Shown here in pieces: positions 32,723 through 41,627 of a stretch of DNA of 64,000 nucleotides; positions within the stretch are counted from its first letter, which is position 1, and each line of letters begins with the position of its first letter. The notes beneath the pieces are model-generated. The model saw only the letters and a program-made list of their open reading frames with translations, was not told the DNA's origin and ran no database searches. The translations under genes and the position numbers were made by a program. This DNA comes from Comamonadaceae bacterium (GTDB taxonomy: Bacteria > Pseudomonadota > Gammaproteobacteria > Burkholderiales > Burkholderiaceae_C): contig CANJPU010000002.1 of assembly GCA_947476285.1 (NCBI GenBank), positions 101,787-165,786 on the forward strand. Reading direction: 5' to 3'.

Positions 32723-33438
32723 CGCCGGGGGAGGCGGTGGCCTTGAGCGCCGAGCTGGGCAAACTAGCCACCGGCGTGGTGTTTGACGTCTTGCGCGTGA
32801 TGGGCCTGCCGCATCAAACCTTGTCCTCAAGAATCGCAGGGCTGGAGCCAGGCATGCGCTTGTGCGGTCCGGCCTTTTGCATCAAAGGCCAGACTTGGCT
32901 GGGCACGCCGCCCAAGCCCGACCCCGCGGCGCCACAGCCGCGCTACGCGCTCTTCGATCATCTCTACCCCGGCTGCGTTGTCGTCATCGACACAGGCGGC
33001 TATGACGAAGCGGTGGTGATGGGCGAGAACTTTGCGGTCAGCATCCAGCGCGGGGGTGGTGCGGGCTTCGTCGTCGATGGTGCTGTGCGCGACGCGCAGG
33101 GCCTGGTCAATCGGAACATTCCCACCTTTCTTCGCTTGGTCACACCGGTCAGCTCCGCAGGCCGTTGGAGCATCACCTCGTTCGAAGAGCCCATCACCAT
33201 GCCGGGGCAGACGGCATCGCAGGTCGCGATCAATCCAGGCGACTTGATTCTGGCTGACAGGGATGGCGTCATGGTGGTGCCGCAAGAGCATGCCCAGACT
33301 GTGCTGGGCCATGCCCGCTACGTCAATGATATTGAGGAAATCCAGCGTGCCGAGCTCATCGAAGGTATCGGCAGCCGCCAGGAAATCTACGAGCGCTACA
33401 ACCGATTCGAGCACATCAAGCCGATTGGGCGCAAGTAG
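32719..33438 (+). CDS. RraA-like aldolase (HMG/CHA aldolase family)
   Basis: A 239-residue protein of the RraA/4-hydroxy-4-methyl-2-oxoglutarate aldolase family. The class II pyruvate-aldolase residues appear in FVVDGAVRDAQG (Arg and metal-binding Asp), with the PGDLILADRDGVMVVP segment later. The N-terminal LATGVVFDVLRVMG is standard. The ATG at 32719 overlaps the TauD stop (ATGA), so the two are coupled. Family members cleave 4-hydroxy-4-carboxy-2-oxo acids to pyruvate and an oxo-acid; others act on ribonuclease E, which is unlikely here. Together with the LigI-like hydrolase this supports meta-cleavage-like chemistry. Confidence 0.85.
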   Translation: MTPGEAVALSAELGKLATGVVFDVLRVMGLPHQTLSSRIAGLEPGMRLCGPAFCIKGQTWLGTPPKPDPAAPQPRYALFDHLYPGCVVVIDTGGYDEAVVMGENFAVSIQRGGGAGFVVDGAVRDAQGLVNRNIPTFLRLVTPVSSAGRWSITSFEEPITMPGQTASQVAINPGDLILADRDGVMVVPQEHAQTVLGHARYVNDIEEIQRAELIEGIGSRQEIYERYNRFEHIKPIGRK

Positions 33439-33482
33439 GCTGAGGCACACCAGAGACATTCAAAAAAGAGGAACTCCAGAAT

Positions 33483-34454
33483 ATGGTTCGCACCTTCAGC
33501 AGATTACTGATGACCGCTGTGATCGCGGTGGGCGTCACACAGGCTGCTCTCGCGCAGGAAGTCTTCCCAAGCAAGCCGGTCAAAATCGTGGTGCCCTATA
33601 CGAGCGGATCGGGCGACACCTTGATGCGCATCGTGGCTCAGAGGCTCTCATCGCAAGTCGGTCAGCAGTTCATCGTGGAGAACCGCCCTGGCGCCGCCGG
33701 CTCAACCGGTGCGGCCTTTGTGGCCCGGTCCGCGCCCGATGGCTACACCTTGGTCTTCACCGCGGCCGCCCACTCCCTGATGGCGACCATGCAGCCGCAG
33801 TTGAAGTTTGACGCCGCCACCGAGCTCGCGCCGGTGGGCTTCATGGTGGCGCAGCCTTTTGTGCTGCTGGCGCGCATCGACGCGCCCTACAAGACGGTGG
33901 CCGAGCTTGTGGCCTATGCCAAGGCCAACCCGGGCCAGGTCAAGCTCGCGCACTCCGGGGTCGGCACGCTGGCCCACACCATCGGCAGATGGCTGAGCGC
34001 GGAGGCCGGCATCGACGTCAACGAAATCCCGTTCGGCGGCTCTGGCCAAGGCCTTAACAGCCTGTTGGGTGGCCACACCGACCTTCTGATGGACCCGCCC
34101 TCCAACAGCTTGCCGCATGTGGCTGCAGGCAAAGTACGTGCGATTGCGGTGACAGGCGGCAGCAGAATTGCAGCCATGAAAGACGTGCCCACCCTGAAGG
34201 AGCAAGGCTTTGCGGTAGTGGGCGTGACATGGTATGGCCTGAGCGCACCGGCCAAGACGCCACAGCCCATCATCGCGCGCCTGAACAAGGAACTCAACGC
34301 AGCCCTGGCCGACGCCGAAGTGAAGCAGAAGCTCGAAGCCATGCTGTTCAGCGTGGAGCCGTCTTCTCCTGAGGGCTACGCCAAGTTCTTCAACGACCAG
34401 GCCACCATGTGGTCCAAGGTTATCCGGGACAACAAGCTGGTGGTCGCGCAATAA
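33483..34454 (+). CDS. Bug/TctC-type receptor
   Basis: A 323-residue receptor with signal peptide (LLMTAVIAVGVTQAALAQ). In the first loop VPYTSGSGDTLMR replaces the usual PPGGxxD, so the ligand pocket is likely altered. APDGYTLVF and IPFGGSGQGLNSLLGGH (usual VPYKG) mark the following lobes, and YGLSAPAKTP is the late hinge. It is the third gene after TauD and RraA and is followed 20 bp later by an SDR, so it is probably the intake receptor for the dioxygenase substrate. Confidence 0.9.
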   Translation: MVRTFSRLLMTAVIAVGVTQAALAQEVFPSKPVKIVVPYTSGSGDTLMRIVAQRLSSQVGQQFIVENRPGAAGSTGAAFVARSAPDGYTLVFTAAAHSLMATMQPQLKFDAATELAPVGFMVAQPFVLLARIDAPYKTVAELVAYAKANPGQVKLAHSGVGTLAHTIGRWLSAEAGIDVNEIPFGGSGQGLNSLLGGHTDLLMDPPSNSLPHVAAGKVRAIAVTGGSRIAAMKDVPTLKEQGFAVVGVTWYGLSAPAKTPQPIIARLNKELNAALADAEVKQKLEAMLFSVEPSSPEGYAKFFNDQATMWSKVIRDNKLVVAQ

Positions 34455-34474
34455 GTGGCCTGATCGGAACACGC

Positions 34475-35227
34475 ATGAACAAGAAAGTCGCGGTTGTCAC
34501 TGGCGCCGCCAGCGGCCTGGGGAAAGCCATCGCCACCGCCATGGGGCAACGAGGCGATTGCCACCTGATTGTGCTGGACAAGTCGCCCAGCGTGGCGCAG
34601 TTCGCCCAATCACTGGGCCCATCGGTGGAGCCTTATCTGTGCGATCTGGAGGACCCCGCGCAGATCATCGCATTTGGCCAGCATGTGCGATCGGCGCATG
34701 GCCGTTGCGACATTCTGATCAACAACGCCGGCATCCATCCCAAGAACCCGGACAACAGCAAGGTCGCGCTTGAAGACATCACGCTGGCGACCTGGAACGC
34801 CGTGCTGGCGGTGAACCTCACCGCCCCATTCCTGATGTGCCAGCAGCTTCTTCCCCTGATGCGCGAGCACCGGTGGGGCCGCATCGTGAACATCTCTTCG
34901 CGCGCCGGGCGCACACTGATTCCCAATGTGGTGGCAGCCTATTACTCGGCCACCAAGGCGGCGCTAATGGGGCTGACACGCACGGTGGCGGAAGAGGGCG
35001 CACCGTTCAACGTCACGGTCAACACGGTGGCGCCGGGGCGCTTTCTCACGCCGCTGTCGGTCAAGGTCACTGCAAGCAATCTGGAGAACTCGCTCAAGAG
35101 CATTCCACTGGGTCGGGTGGGTGACCCGGACGAGCTCGCAGCGGTGATTCTCTTCCTGACATCAGACGCTTCGTCGTACATGACAGGCGCGGTGCTGGAC
35201 GTCAATGGCGGATGTTTCATGCCTTGA
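34475..35227 (+). CDS. short-chain dehydrogenase/reductase
   Basis: A 250-residue classical SDR: TGAASGLG near residue 9, LINNAGIHPKN, catalytic Ser in NISSRAG and Tyr/Lys in YYSATKAAL. The C-terminal SSYMTGAVLDVNGG is typical of the 3-oxoacyl reductase-like subgroup. ATG 34475 was preferred over the ORF-track start inside the receptor gene. It sits between two Bug receptor genes (20 and 40 bp gaps) and probably oxidises an alcohol intermediate of the imported acid. Confidence 0.9.
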   Translation: MNKKVAVVTGAASGLGKAIATAMGQRGDCHLIVLDKSPSVAQFAQSLGPSVEPYLCDLEDPAQIIAFGQHVRSAHGRCDILINNAGIHPKNPDNSKVALEDITLATWNAVLAVNLTAPFLMCQQLLPLMREHRWGRIVNISSRAGRTLIPNVVAAYYSATKAALMGLTRTVAEEGAPFNVTVNTVAPGRFLTPLSVKVTASNLENSLKSIPLGRVGDPDELAAVILFLTSDASSYMTGAVLDVNGGCFMP

Positions 35228-35267
35228 TGGGCGCACCTACCTCAATCAGCAAGCAAGGAATAGAACC

Positions 35268-36242
35268 ATGATCCGTCGAAACATCCTGTGCGCCCTGGGC
35301 GCTTCCCTGATCGCGGCAACCTTCGGCGCCATGGCGCAAGCCCCTAAGTATCCGGCCCGGCCAGTCAAGGTGGTGGTGCCATGGCCTGCCGGTGGCAATG
35401 CCGACATCACCACCCGCGCGGTCATCAACGAAATGTCAAATACGTTTGGCCAGCCACTGGTGGTTGAGAACCTTCCCGGCGCCAGCGGCGCCAACGGCAC
35501 AGCGCAGGCGGCCAAGGCCGCGCACGACGGCTACACCTTGGTGATGCTGGCATCCATCTCGACCATCAACGTATCGTTGGTGAAGAACGCCCCCTTTGAT
35601 CTGATCAAGGATTTCGAGCCAGTGGGCATGATCACATCGACATCGCTGGCGCTGGTGGTGCCCGCTTCGCTGCCCGTGCGATCCGTCAAGGAATTGATCG
35701 AATACGCCCGCGCGCGGCCCAATGGCGCGACCTTCGCCTCCGCCGGTGTAGGCACCGGCGGGCACCTGACCGCGGAGTTGTTCAAGAAGAGCACCAAGCT
35801 GCCGATGGTGCATGTGCCCTACAAAGGCGCGGCCCCGGCTGTGAACGACTTGATGGGCGGGCATGTGGACATGTTCTTCGACACTTTGCCTTCGGCCATG
35901 ACCTACGCCAAATCCGGCAAGCTGCGCATTCTGGCGGTGACCGACACCCGGCGCTCCGACCTGATCCCCGACGTGCCCACCTTCGTGGAATTGGGCCTGC
36001 CCGATCTGGTCGTCTCGGTCTGGACCGCGCTCGCCGCGCCGGCCGGCACCGACCCTGAGATTGTCTCGCGCGTCAATTCGGAGTTGAACCGCGCATTGCG
36101 TGACAAGGCGGTGGTGCAGCGCCTGGCCGCCATCGGCTCGGTTCCCCAGCAGAGTTCACCCGAGCAATTTCGCTCCTTCATCAGGAGTGAGGTGAGCAAG
36201 TGGGCCGAAGTGGTCAAGAGCGCGGGCATCACACCGGAGTAA
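35268..36242 (+). CDS. Bug/TctC-type receptor
   Basis: A 324-residue receptor; signal peptide IRRNILCALGASLIAATFGAMAQ. The first loop is VPWPAGGNADITTR, and AHDGYTLVML, VPYKGAAPAVNDLMGGH and ALAAPAGTDPEI follow, so all conserved ligand loops are in place. The start at 35268 follows AAGGAA. It is 28 bp before the NDP-forming acyl-CoA synthetase gene and may supply that enzyme's acid. Confidence 0.9.
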   Translation: MIRRNILCALGASLIAATFGAMAQAPKYPARPVKVVVPWPAGGNADITTRAVINEMSNTFGQPLVVENLPGASGANGTAQAAKAAHDGYTLVMLASISTINVSLVKNAPFDLIKDFEPVGMITSTSLALVVPASLPVRSVKELIEYARARPNGATFASAGVGTGGHLTAELFKKSTKLPMVHVPYKGAAPAVNDLMGGHVDMFFDTLPSAMTYAKSGKLRILAVTDTRRSDLIPDVPTFVELGLPDLVVSVWTALAAPAGTDPEIVSRVNSELNRALRDKAVVQRLAAIGSVPQQSSPEQFRSFIRSEVSKWAEVVKSAGITPE

Positions 36243-36270
36243 TGCCCGATAGTTGGGCGTGAACCGAGAC

Positions 36271-38415
36271 ATGACGAATCTGAATCCGCGTGCCAAGGGG
36301 TCGCGACTGGCCCCGCTGTTTGAAGCCCGCTCCATCGCGATTGTTGGCGCGTCCGAAGACCCGACAAAGCAGTCCGCTTTGCCCATGCTCAATTTGCTCA
36401 AGCACGACTACCCCGGACTGATATTTCCCATCAACCCACGCCATCAGGTGCTGATGGGGCGCAAGTGCTACCCGTCTCTTCGGGCTGTGGGCCAGGCCAT
36501 CGACTTGACGCTGGTCATGGTGCCGGCCGCGCGTGTCGTCCTGGCAGTGCAAGAAGGAATCGATGCGGGCAGCCGAAGCTTCATCATCTATGCAGGCGGC
36601 TTCGCGGAGAAAGACCAAGAGGGTGCACGCTGGCAGTCGCAGTTGACGCATCTTGCTCGCACGCACGGCGTTTGCATCGTGGGGCCCAACTGCAACGGCA
36701 TGATCAGCAGCCACGCCAGAATGTCCACCACCATCGCGGGTGTCATGCTGCCAGGGATGCGAGAGGGCACCATGGCTTTTGCCGGGCAAAGCGGCGCCAT
36801 GGGTGCCTACTGGTTGCAGTTGACCACCAATGCAGGCATGGGTTTTTCAAAGTGGATCGCCACCGGCAACGAGGCTGACATCGGGATCGCCGACGTGATT
36901 GAGTACCTCGCTGCTGACGACCACACACGCACCATCTGCCTGTACCTCGAAGGCGCACGCAACGCCCGCGCCTTGCGCGAGGCCTTGCAGTCTGCCCGCA
37001 ACGCAGGCAAGACCGTGCTGGCGCTGCGTGCTGGGCGTTCGGCACAAGGTGCTGCCGCGGCCATGTCGCACACGGGCGCCATTGCCGGTGATGAGCGGAT
37101 GTGGAGCGCGCTCTTCGAGCGCACTGGCGTGTTGGCCTTTGACTCCTTGGTCGAAATGATCGATGCGATGAAGCTTATGGCCACCGATCCACTGCCCTGC
37201 GTTGGTCGGCCGATTGTCATGTCCATCTCAGGCGGTGCCGGGGCCATGACGACTGATCTGGCCAATGCAAAGGGCATGAGCCTGCCGAAACTGTCGGATG
37301 CCACTCTCGCCCGGCTGGCCAAGACACTGCCGTCGTTTGGCACGCCTGGAAATCCGTTGGACTTGACCGGCTCCATGGCGATCGATACCAACATCTTCGT
37401 CGAAGCTGCCAAGGCAGTGGCGAACGATGAGGGTGCGGATTCTTTCCTTGTCTTTCTGGGCCTGCTCAGCGCAGCGCATCGCGAGTTGATCGCGGCCATC
37501 AAGGACATCTTGTGCGCAACAGGCAAGCCCTGTGCGGTGGTGTGGTCTGCGGCGCAGGCGCAAGTCGAGCAAGCATTGATCGATGCGGGCATCGCCCACT
37601 ACCCGGACATTCCCCAGGCGGTGAGTGCATTGGCCGCCTGGTGTCGCATCAGCAGTGGGCCCAGTGAGTCTGTGCCGCCGGCAAACGGCATGGCGTTCGC
37701 CAGCCGGACCGGCGCCGCAACCTACCTTTCCGAGGTGAGTGCGCGCGAGCTGATGGGCCGCATCGAAGGCTTGTCCTGGCCGCAAGGCGTGCTGATCCGG
37801 TCTCCGCAGGAGATTGAAGGCGCGTTGGCCCAATGCAAGTACCCTGCGGCAGCAAAAATCCAGAGCCCGGACATGCCGCACAAGACCGAGCACGGCGGCA
37901 TCTGCTTGAACCTGAAGGACGCCGCAGCCGCGGGCATGGCCTGCAAGCAGCTCTTCGCCACAGCTCAGCGCTTGGGGGTGCGGCTCGACGGCGTCTTGCT
38001 GCAGGAGATGGTCGCCCATGAGCATGAGCTCATTGTTGGCATTCGGGGTGATGCGGTGTTTGGCCCGGCGCTGGTGCTGGGCCGTGGCGGCACTGAAGCT
38101 GAGTACGACCCGGACGTTGCCATTGCACTGCTGCCGGTCTCGCCGCAGCAGATTGAATCGGCGCTCAAGCGCCTTCGCTACGGCGCACGGCTGGCGGGGG
38201 TTCGCGGCCGCGCCGGTGTGGATCTTTCCAGTCTGGCCCAGTGCATCGCGGCGCTTTGCGATCGCTACCTTTCTGATGAGCGCATCGCCGAAATCGAGAT
38301 CAACCCTCTGGCGGCCAGTGCCCCCAATCGGTTTGTGGCGCTGGATCTGCTGGCGAGTCAATCGATGCAAAATGAACCTAACCCGGGCACAGCCCATCGT
38401 CTAGTCGAGCCATGA
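36271..38415 (+). CDS. NDP-forming acyl-CoA synthetase (acetate-CoA ligase ADP-forming type)
   Basis: A 714-residue single-chain enzyme. An N-terminal CoA-binding domain (SIAIVGASEDPTKQSALP, residues ~24-120) is followed by succinyl-CoA-synthetase-like domains; the phosphorylated His is most likely in AAAMSHTGAIAG. The last ~220 residues are an ATP-grasp domain (KIQSPDMPHKTEHGGI, LLQEMVAHEHELIVG, EIEINPLAA). It makes an acyl-CoA from acid, CoA and ATP reversibly, without pyrophosphate. I used ATG 36271; GTG 36259 is possible. The stop overlaps the dehydrogenase start (ATGA), tying activation to oxidation. Confidence 0.9.
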   Translation: MTNLNPRAKGSRLAPLFEARSIAIVGASEDPTKQSALPMLNLLKHDYPGLIFPINPRHQVLMGRKCYPSLRAVGQAIDLTLVMVPAARVVLAVQEGIDAGSRSFIIYAGGFAEKDQEGARWQSQLTHLARTHGVCIVGPNCNGMISSHARMSTTIAGVMLPGMREGTMAFAGQSGAMGAYWLQLTTNAGMGFSKWIATGNEADIGIADVIEYLAADDHTRTICLYLEGARNARALREALQSARNAGKTVLALRAGRSAQGAAAAMSHTGAIAGDERMWSALFERTGVLAFDSLVEMIDAMKLMATDPLPCVGRPIVMSISGGAGAMTTDLANAKGMSLPKLSDATLARLAKTLPSFGTPGNPLDLTGSMAIDTNIFVEAAKAVANDEGADSFLVFLGLLSAAHRELIAAIKDILCATGKPCAVVWSAAQAQVEQALIDAGIAHYPDIPQAVSALAAWCRISSGPSESVPPANGMAFASRTGAATYLSEVSARELMGRIEGLSWPQGVLIRSPQEIEGALAQCKYPAAAKIQSPDMPHKTEHGGICLNLKDAAAAGMACKQLFATAQRLGVRLDGVLLQEMVAHEHELIVGIRGDAVFGPALVLGRGGTEAEYDPDVAIALLPVSPQQIESALKRLRYGARLAGVRGRAGVDLSSLAQCIAALCDRYLSDERIAEIEINPLAASAPNRFVALDLLASQSMQNEPNPGTAHRLVEP

Positions 38416-39593
38416 TTCCACGCACACTCTTCTCATCTGAACACGAGGTTTTTCGCGATACAGTGCGCCGTTTTATCGCCACCGAGATCACGCCTTACCA
38501 CGCAGACTGGGAGAAGGTGGGCGAGACACCGCGTGAGATGTGGATCAAGGCCGGGCAGGCTGGCATTCTGTGCTGCAACATCCCAGAGCGGTACGGCGGC
38601 ATGGGCGGCGACTTTCTGCACAGTGCCATCGTTCTGGAAGAAGTCGGGCGTGCCGGCGCCTCGGGGGCCATGTTCTCATTGCAATCGGATGTGGTGGCGC
38701 CGTACCTGGCTGACTTCGGCACCGAGGAGCAGAAGATGCGCTGGCTGCCAAAGATCGCCAGCGGCGAAGTGCGCGTGGCAGTGGGCATGACCGAGCCCGA
38801 TTTCGGAAGCGACCTGGCGGGCATGCGTACCCACGCGGTGCGCGACGGCGACGACTATGTCATCAATGGCCAGAAGGTGTTCATCACCCACGGCCATACG
38901 GCCGACTTGCTGGTGCTGGCGTGCAAGACCCATCCCGCCGCAGGCGCCAAAGGTGTCAGCCTGATTCTGGTGGAGACAGACCGCCCCGGGTTCCGGCGCG
39001 GCCGTCGGCTGGAGAAAATGGGTTGCAAGGCGCAGGACACGGCGGAGTTGTTCTTCTCCAATCTGCGGGTGCCGGTGTCCAACCTGCTGGGCGCGGAAGG
39101 CGCGGGCTTTGCCCAGCTCATGACGCAATTGCCCCAGGAGCGCTTGATCATGGCGATCCGGGCTGTGGCGGCATCGGAGGTGGCGCTGGAGAACACCATC
39201 GAGTACGTGAGCCAGCGCAAGATGTTCGGTCAGACGCTCGGCGACTTTCAGAACACCCGATTCAAGCTGGCCGAACTGCATGCCGAAGTGATGGCGCAGC
39301 GGGTGTTCATCGACCGCTGCCTGGAACTGCACCTGCACAAGAAGCTCGATCCGATTGACGCGGCCGCCGCCAAGCTGATCACCACCGAAACCCAGGGCAA
39401 GGTGGCTGACCAGTGCCTGCAACTCTTCGGGGGCTGGGGCTATATGTGGGACTACCCCATCGCCCGGGCCTTTGTCGATGCGCGCATGACACGCATCGGC
39501 GGTGGCGCCTCTGAAGTCATGAAGCAAATCATTGGCCGCAGCCTTCTACCAAATCGGCCCCGGCGTGCGCCGCCAGCTTCTTCCACGGATTGA
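38412..39593 (+). CDS. acyl-CoA dehydrogenase
   Basis: A 393-residue flavoenzyme with VAVGMTEPDFGSD (FAD contacts), VINGQKVFITHG and a C-terminal QLFGGWGYMWDYPIARAF. The Glu of medium-chain enzymes near the C-terminus is replaced by IGGGAS; instead Glu243 in LPQERLIMA aligns with the catalytic Glu254 of isovaleryl-CoA dehydrogenase. That points to branched acyl-CoA chemistry. It is translationally coupled to the acyl-CoA synthetase gene, and the next gene starts three bases after its stop. Confidence 0.92.
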   Translation: MIPRTLFSSEHEVFRDTVRRFIATEITPYHADWEKVGETPREMWIKAGQAGILCCNIPERYGGMGGDFLHSAIVLEEVGRAGASGAMFSLQSDVVAPYLADFGTEEQKMRWLPKIASGEVRVAVGMTEPDFGSDLAGMRTHAVRDGDDYVINGQKVFITHGHTADLLVLACKTHPAAGAKGVSLILVETDRPGFRRGRRLEKMGCKAQDTAELFFSNLRVPVSNLLGAEGAGFAQLMTQLPQERLIMAIRAVAASEVALENTIEYVSQRKMFGQTLGDFQNTRFKLAELHAEVMAQRVFIDRCLELHLHKKLDPIDAAAAKLITTETQGKVADQCLQLFGGWGYMWDYPIARAFVDARMTRIGGGASEVMKQIIGRSLLPNRPRRAPPASSTD

Positions 39594-39595
39594 AC

Positions 39596-40756
39596 ATGAG
39601 CGGATTTCCCAGAGGCAAGGCAGCGGTGGTGGGCACCGCCACCTTCGGCATTGGCGAGGCCAAAGGCTTCAGCTCGCTGGACATCGCCGTGCATGCGAGC
39701 CTGAAGGCGCTGGCCCAGGCCGGGCTCACTCCAGCGGACGTGGACAGTGTGTCCGTCGCGCTGCCCGATGACTTCTTCTCGGGCATGTCCATCACGGAAT
39801 ACATGGGGTTGCGCCCCAAGCTGTCCAACAACAACCGCACCGGCGGCTCGTCATTCATGACCCACATGATGAGCGCGGCCCTGGCACTGGACGCCGGCCT
39901 GTGCGAAGTGGCCTTGATCGCCTACGGCAGCAACCAGCGCACCAACCCAAACAAGCCAATGGTCGTGCCCTCGCGCCCTTCGATCTACGAGGCGCCCTAC
40001 AAGATGCGAGAGCCGGTCTCGTCCTACGCGTTGGCGGCCTCACGGCACATGCATCTGTATGGCACCACGCGTGAGCAACTCGGTGCCGTTGCGCTGGCCT
40101 CGCGCCTATGGGCCCAATTGAACCCCGAGGCGTTCCTGCGCGAGCCCTTGAGCATGGACGACTATCTGAAAGCACGCCTGGTATCTGACCCGCTCACGGC
40201 GCGCGACTGCTGCGTGTCAACCGATGGCGGGGCTGCCTTGGTGATGGTGCGTGCCGATAGGGCGCCAGACCATTTGGCTAAGCCGGCCTATGTTCTAGGC
40301 TGCGCCGAAGCCTGCTACAACCGCGAAATCTCCAGCATGCCCGACGTCACCGAGACATCGGCCAAGGAGGCCGCTGCACGCGCCTTTGGGCAAGCGGGCG
40401 TTAGCCGCTCGGAGATCGACGTGGTGCAGGTCTACGACGCCTTTACCATCAATCCCATCCTGTTTCTGGAAGACCTTGGGTTTTGCCCCAAGGGCGAGGG
40501 CGGTCGTTTCGTGCAGGGCGGGCGCATCGCGCCGGGGGGCGCATTGCCCACCAACACCAATGGTGGCAGCCTGTCCTGCGTGCACCCCGGCATGTACGGG
40601 ATCTTCTCGCTGGTGGAAGCGGCGCAACAACTCAGTGGACTGGCCGGGCAGCGCCAGGTGCCAGGTGTCAATCTCTCCCTGGCGCAGGCCACCGGCGGCT
40701 CGCTCTCCCATCAGGCCGTCGCCATCCTGGGCAGCGTCGATACTTTACGGGCTTGA
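39596..40756 (+). CDS. thiolase-like protein of the SCP-x/Ltp group, lacking the nucleophilic Cys
   Basis: A 386-residue thiolase-fold protein. The segment that holds the nucleophilic Cys in true thiolases reads NRTGGSSFMTHMMSAA, with no Cys. Near the C-terminus VVQVYDAFTINP, GFCPKGEGGRFVQGG and PTNTNGGSLSCVHPGMYG match Ltp-type proteins, including Tyr residues where the aldolase Ltp2 uses them. No DUF35 partner is encoded beside it, unlike the 17.9-kb paralogue. It may be an aldolase or a distinct acyltransferase acting after the dehydrogenase. ATG 39596 is used; the ORF-track TTG is two codons earlier. Confidence 0.83.
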   Translation: MSGFPRGKAAVVGTATFGIGEAKGFSSLDIAVHASLKALAQAGLTPADVDSVSVALPDDFFSGMSITEYMGLRPKLSNNNRTGGSSFMTHMMSAALALDAGLCEVALIAYGSNQRTNPNKPMVVPSRPSIYEAPYKMREPVSSYALAASRHMHLYGTTREQLGAVALASRLWAQLNPEAFLREPLSMDDYLKARLVSDPLTARDCCVSTDGGAALVMVRADRAPDHLAKPAYVLGCAEACYNREISSMPDVTETSAKEAAARAFGQAGVSRSEIDVVQVYDAFTINPILFLEDLGFCPKGEGGRFVQGGRIAPGGALPTNTNGGSLSCVHPGMYGIFSLVEAAQQLSGLAGQRQVPGVNLSLAQATGGSLSHQAVAILGSVDTLRA

Positions 40757-40841
40757 TTCGCGCCAGCTTGTTCGCACTGGAAGATCAGGTAGCATGCTGC
40801 CAGCCCTTCCGAGAGGCATCCCAAGAACAGAGGCGTGAGAC

Positions 40842-41609
40842 ATGGACTTGCAACTATCGAACAAGACCGCGCTGGTGACTGGCGCCAGCATGGGTATCGG
40901 CAATGCCATTGCCCGGGCACTGGCTGCTGAAGGCGTGCAGCTTTGCGTGGTGGCAAGGCGCCGCGAATTGCTTGAGGCGCTTTCTGACAAGATCATGGCC
41001 GCGGGCGGCAAGAAGCCTCATCTGGCGGTGTTCGACATGATGCAGGAGGGCGCGCCGGCGCAGCTTGCACAATTTGCAAAGCAGGCCATGGGCCGTGTGG
41101 ACATTCTGGCCAATAGCGCCGGTGGCAGCCGGCTTGGTATTCCCGTAGACGCACCCGAGAATGAGTGGGAAGAGATGATGCGGCTGAACTTCGTGCGCTT
41201 GCGCCAGCTCACCAACGAGTTAGTGCCCGCCATGAAGGCGGCCGGTTGGGGCCGGGTCATCAGCATCACCGGCAAATCCGAGCCCTCATTCGCCCGCGAG
41301 GCCTTTATCGCCGCCACCCCGGCCAAGGCGGCGGTGCATGCATGGTCCAAGGAGTTGTCTCACTTTGTCGGGCGTCACGGCGTCACCGTCAATTGCATCG
41401 CGCCTGGCAACATCATGAGCGAGCAGATCCGCAGAAAATATACGGAAGAGTTTCGCAAGGATTACAGCGAGCGCGAGAGCACGGTAGGGCGCTTTGGCGA
41501 ACCCGAGGAACTCGCCCATCTTGCAGCTTTCCTCGCATCGCCCCTGTCCAGCTACATCACGGGCGCGGTGATTCCGGTGGATGGGGGCTTGCGGCGTTTT
41601 GCTTTCTGA
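40842..41609 (+). CDS. SDR-fold protein without the usual catalytic Tyr
   Basis: A 255-residue SDR: TGASMGIG (residues 14-21) for nucleotide binding, then NSAGGSRLG and Ser in ISITGKS. The active-site Tyr-x-x-x-Lys is altered: Lys162 is in ATPAKAAVHAWSKEL, but the residue four before it is Ala158. The rest of the fold, including the ITGAVIPVDGG ending, is normal. Either another residue supplies the proton or the protein does a different reaction. It sits between the thiolase-like gene and a Bug receptor gene in the mutase operon. Confidence 0.85.
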   Translation: MDLQLSNKTALVTGASMGIGNAIARALAAEGVQLCVVARRRELLEALSDKIMAAGGKKPHLAVFDMMQEGAPAQLAQFAKQAMGRVDILANSAGGSRLGIPVDAPENEWEEMMRLNFVRLRQLTNELVPAMKAAGWGRVISITGKSEPSFAREAFIAATPAKAAVHAWSKELSHFVGRHGVTVNCIAPGNIMSEQIRRKYTEEFRKDYSERESTVGRFGEPEELAHLAAFLASPLSSYITGAVIPVDGGLRRFAF

Positions 41610-41627
41610 TCACAAAGAGGTCTATTC

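Noticed and set aside
37228-38397. 389-codon minus-strand ORF
   Set aside because: Antisense to the ATP-grasp part of the NDP-forming synthetase; composition is typical of a GC-rich shadow frame.
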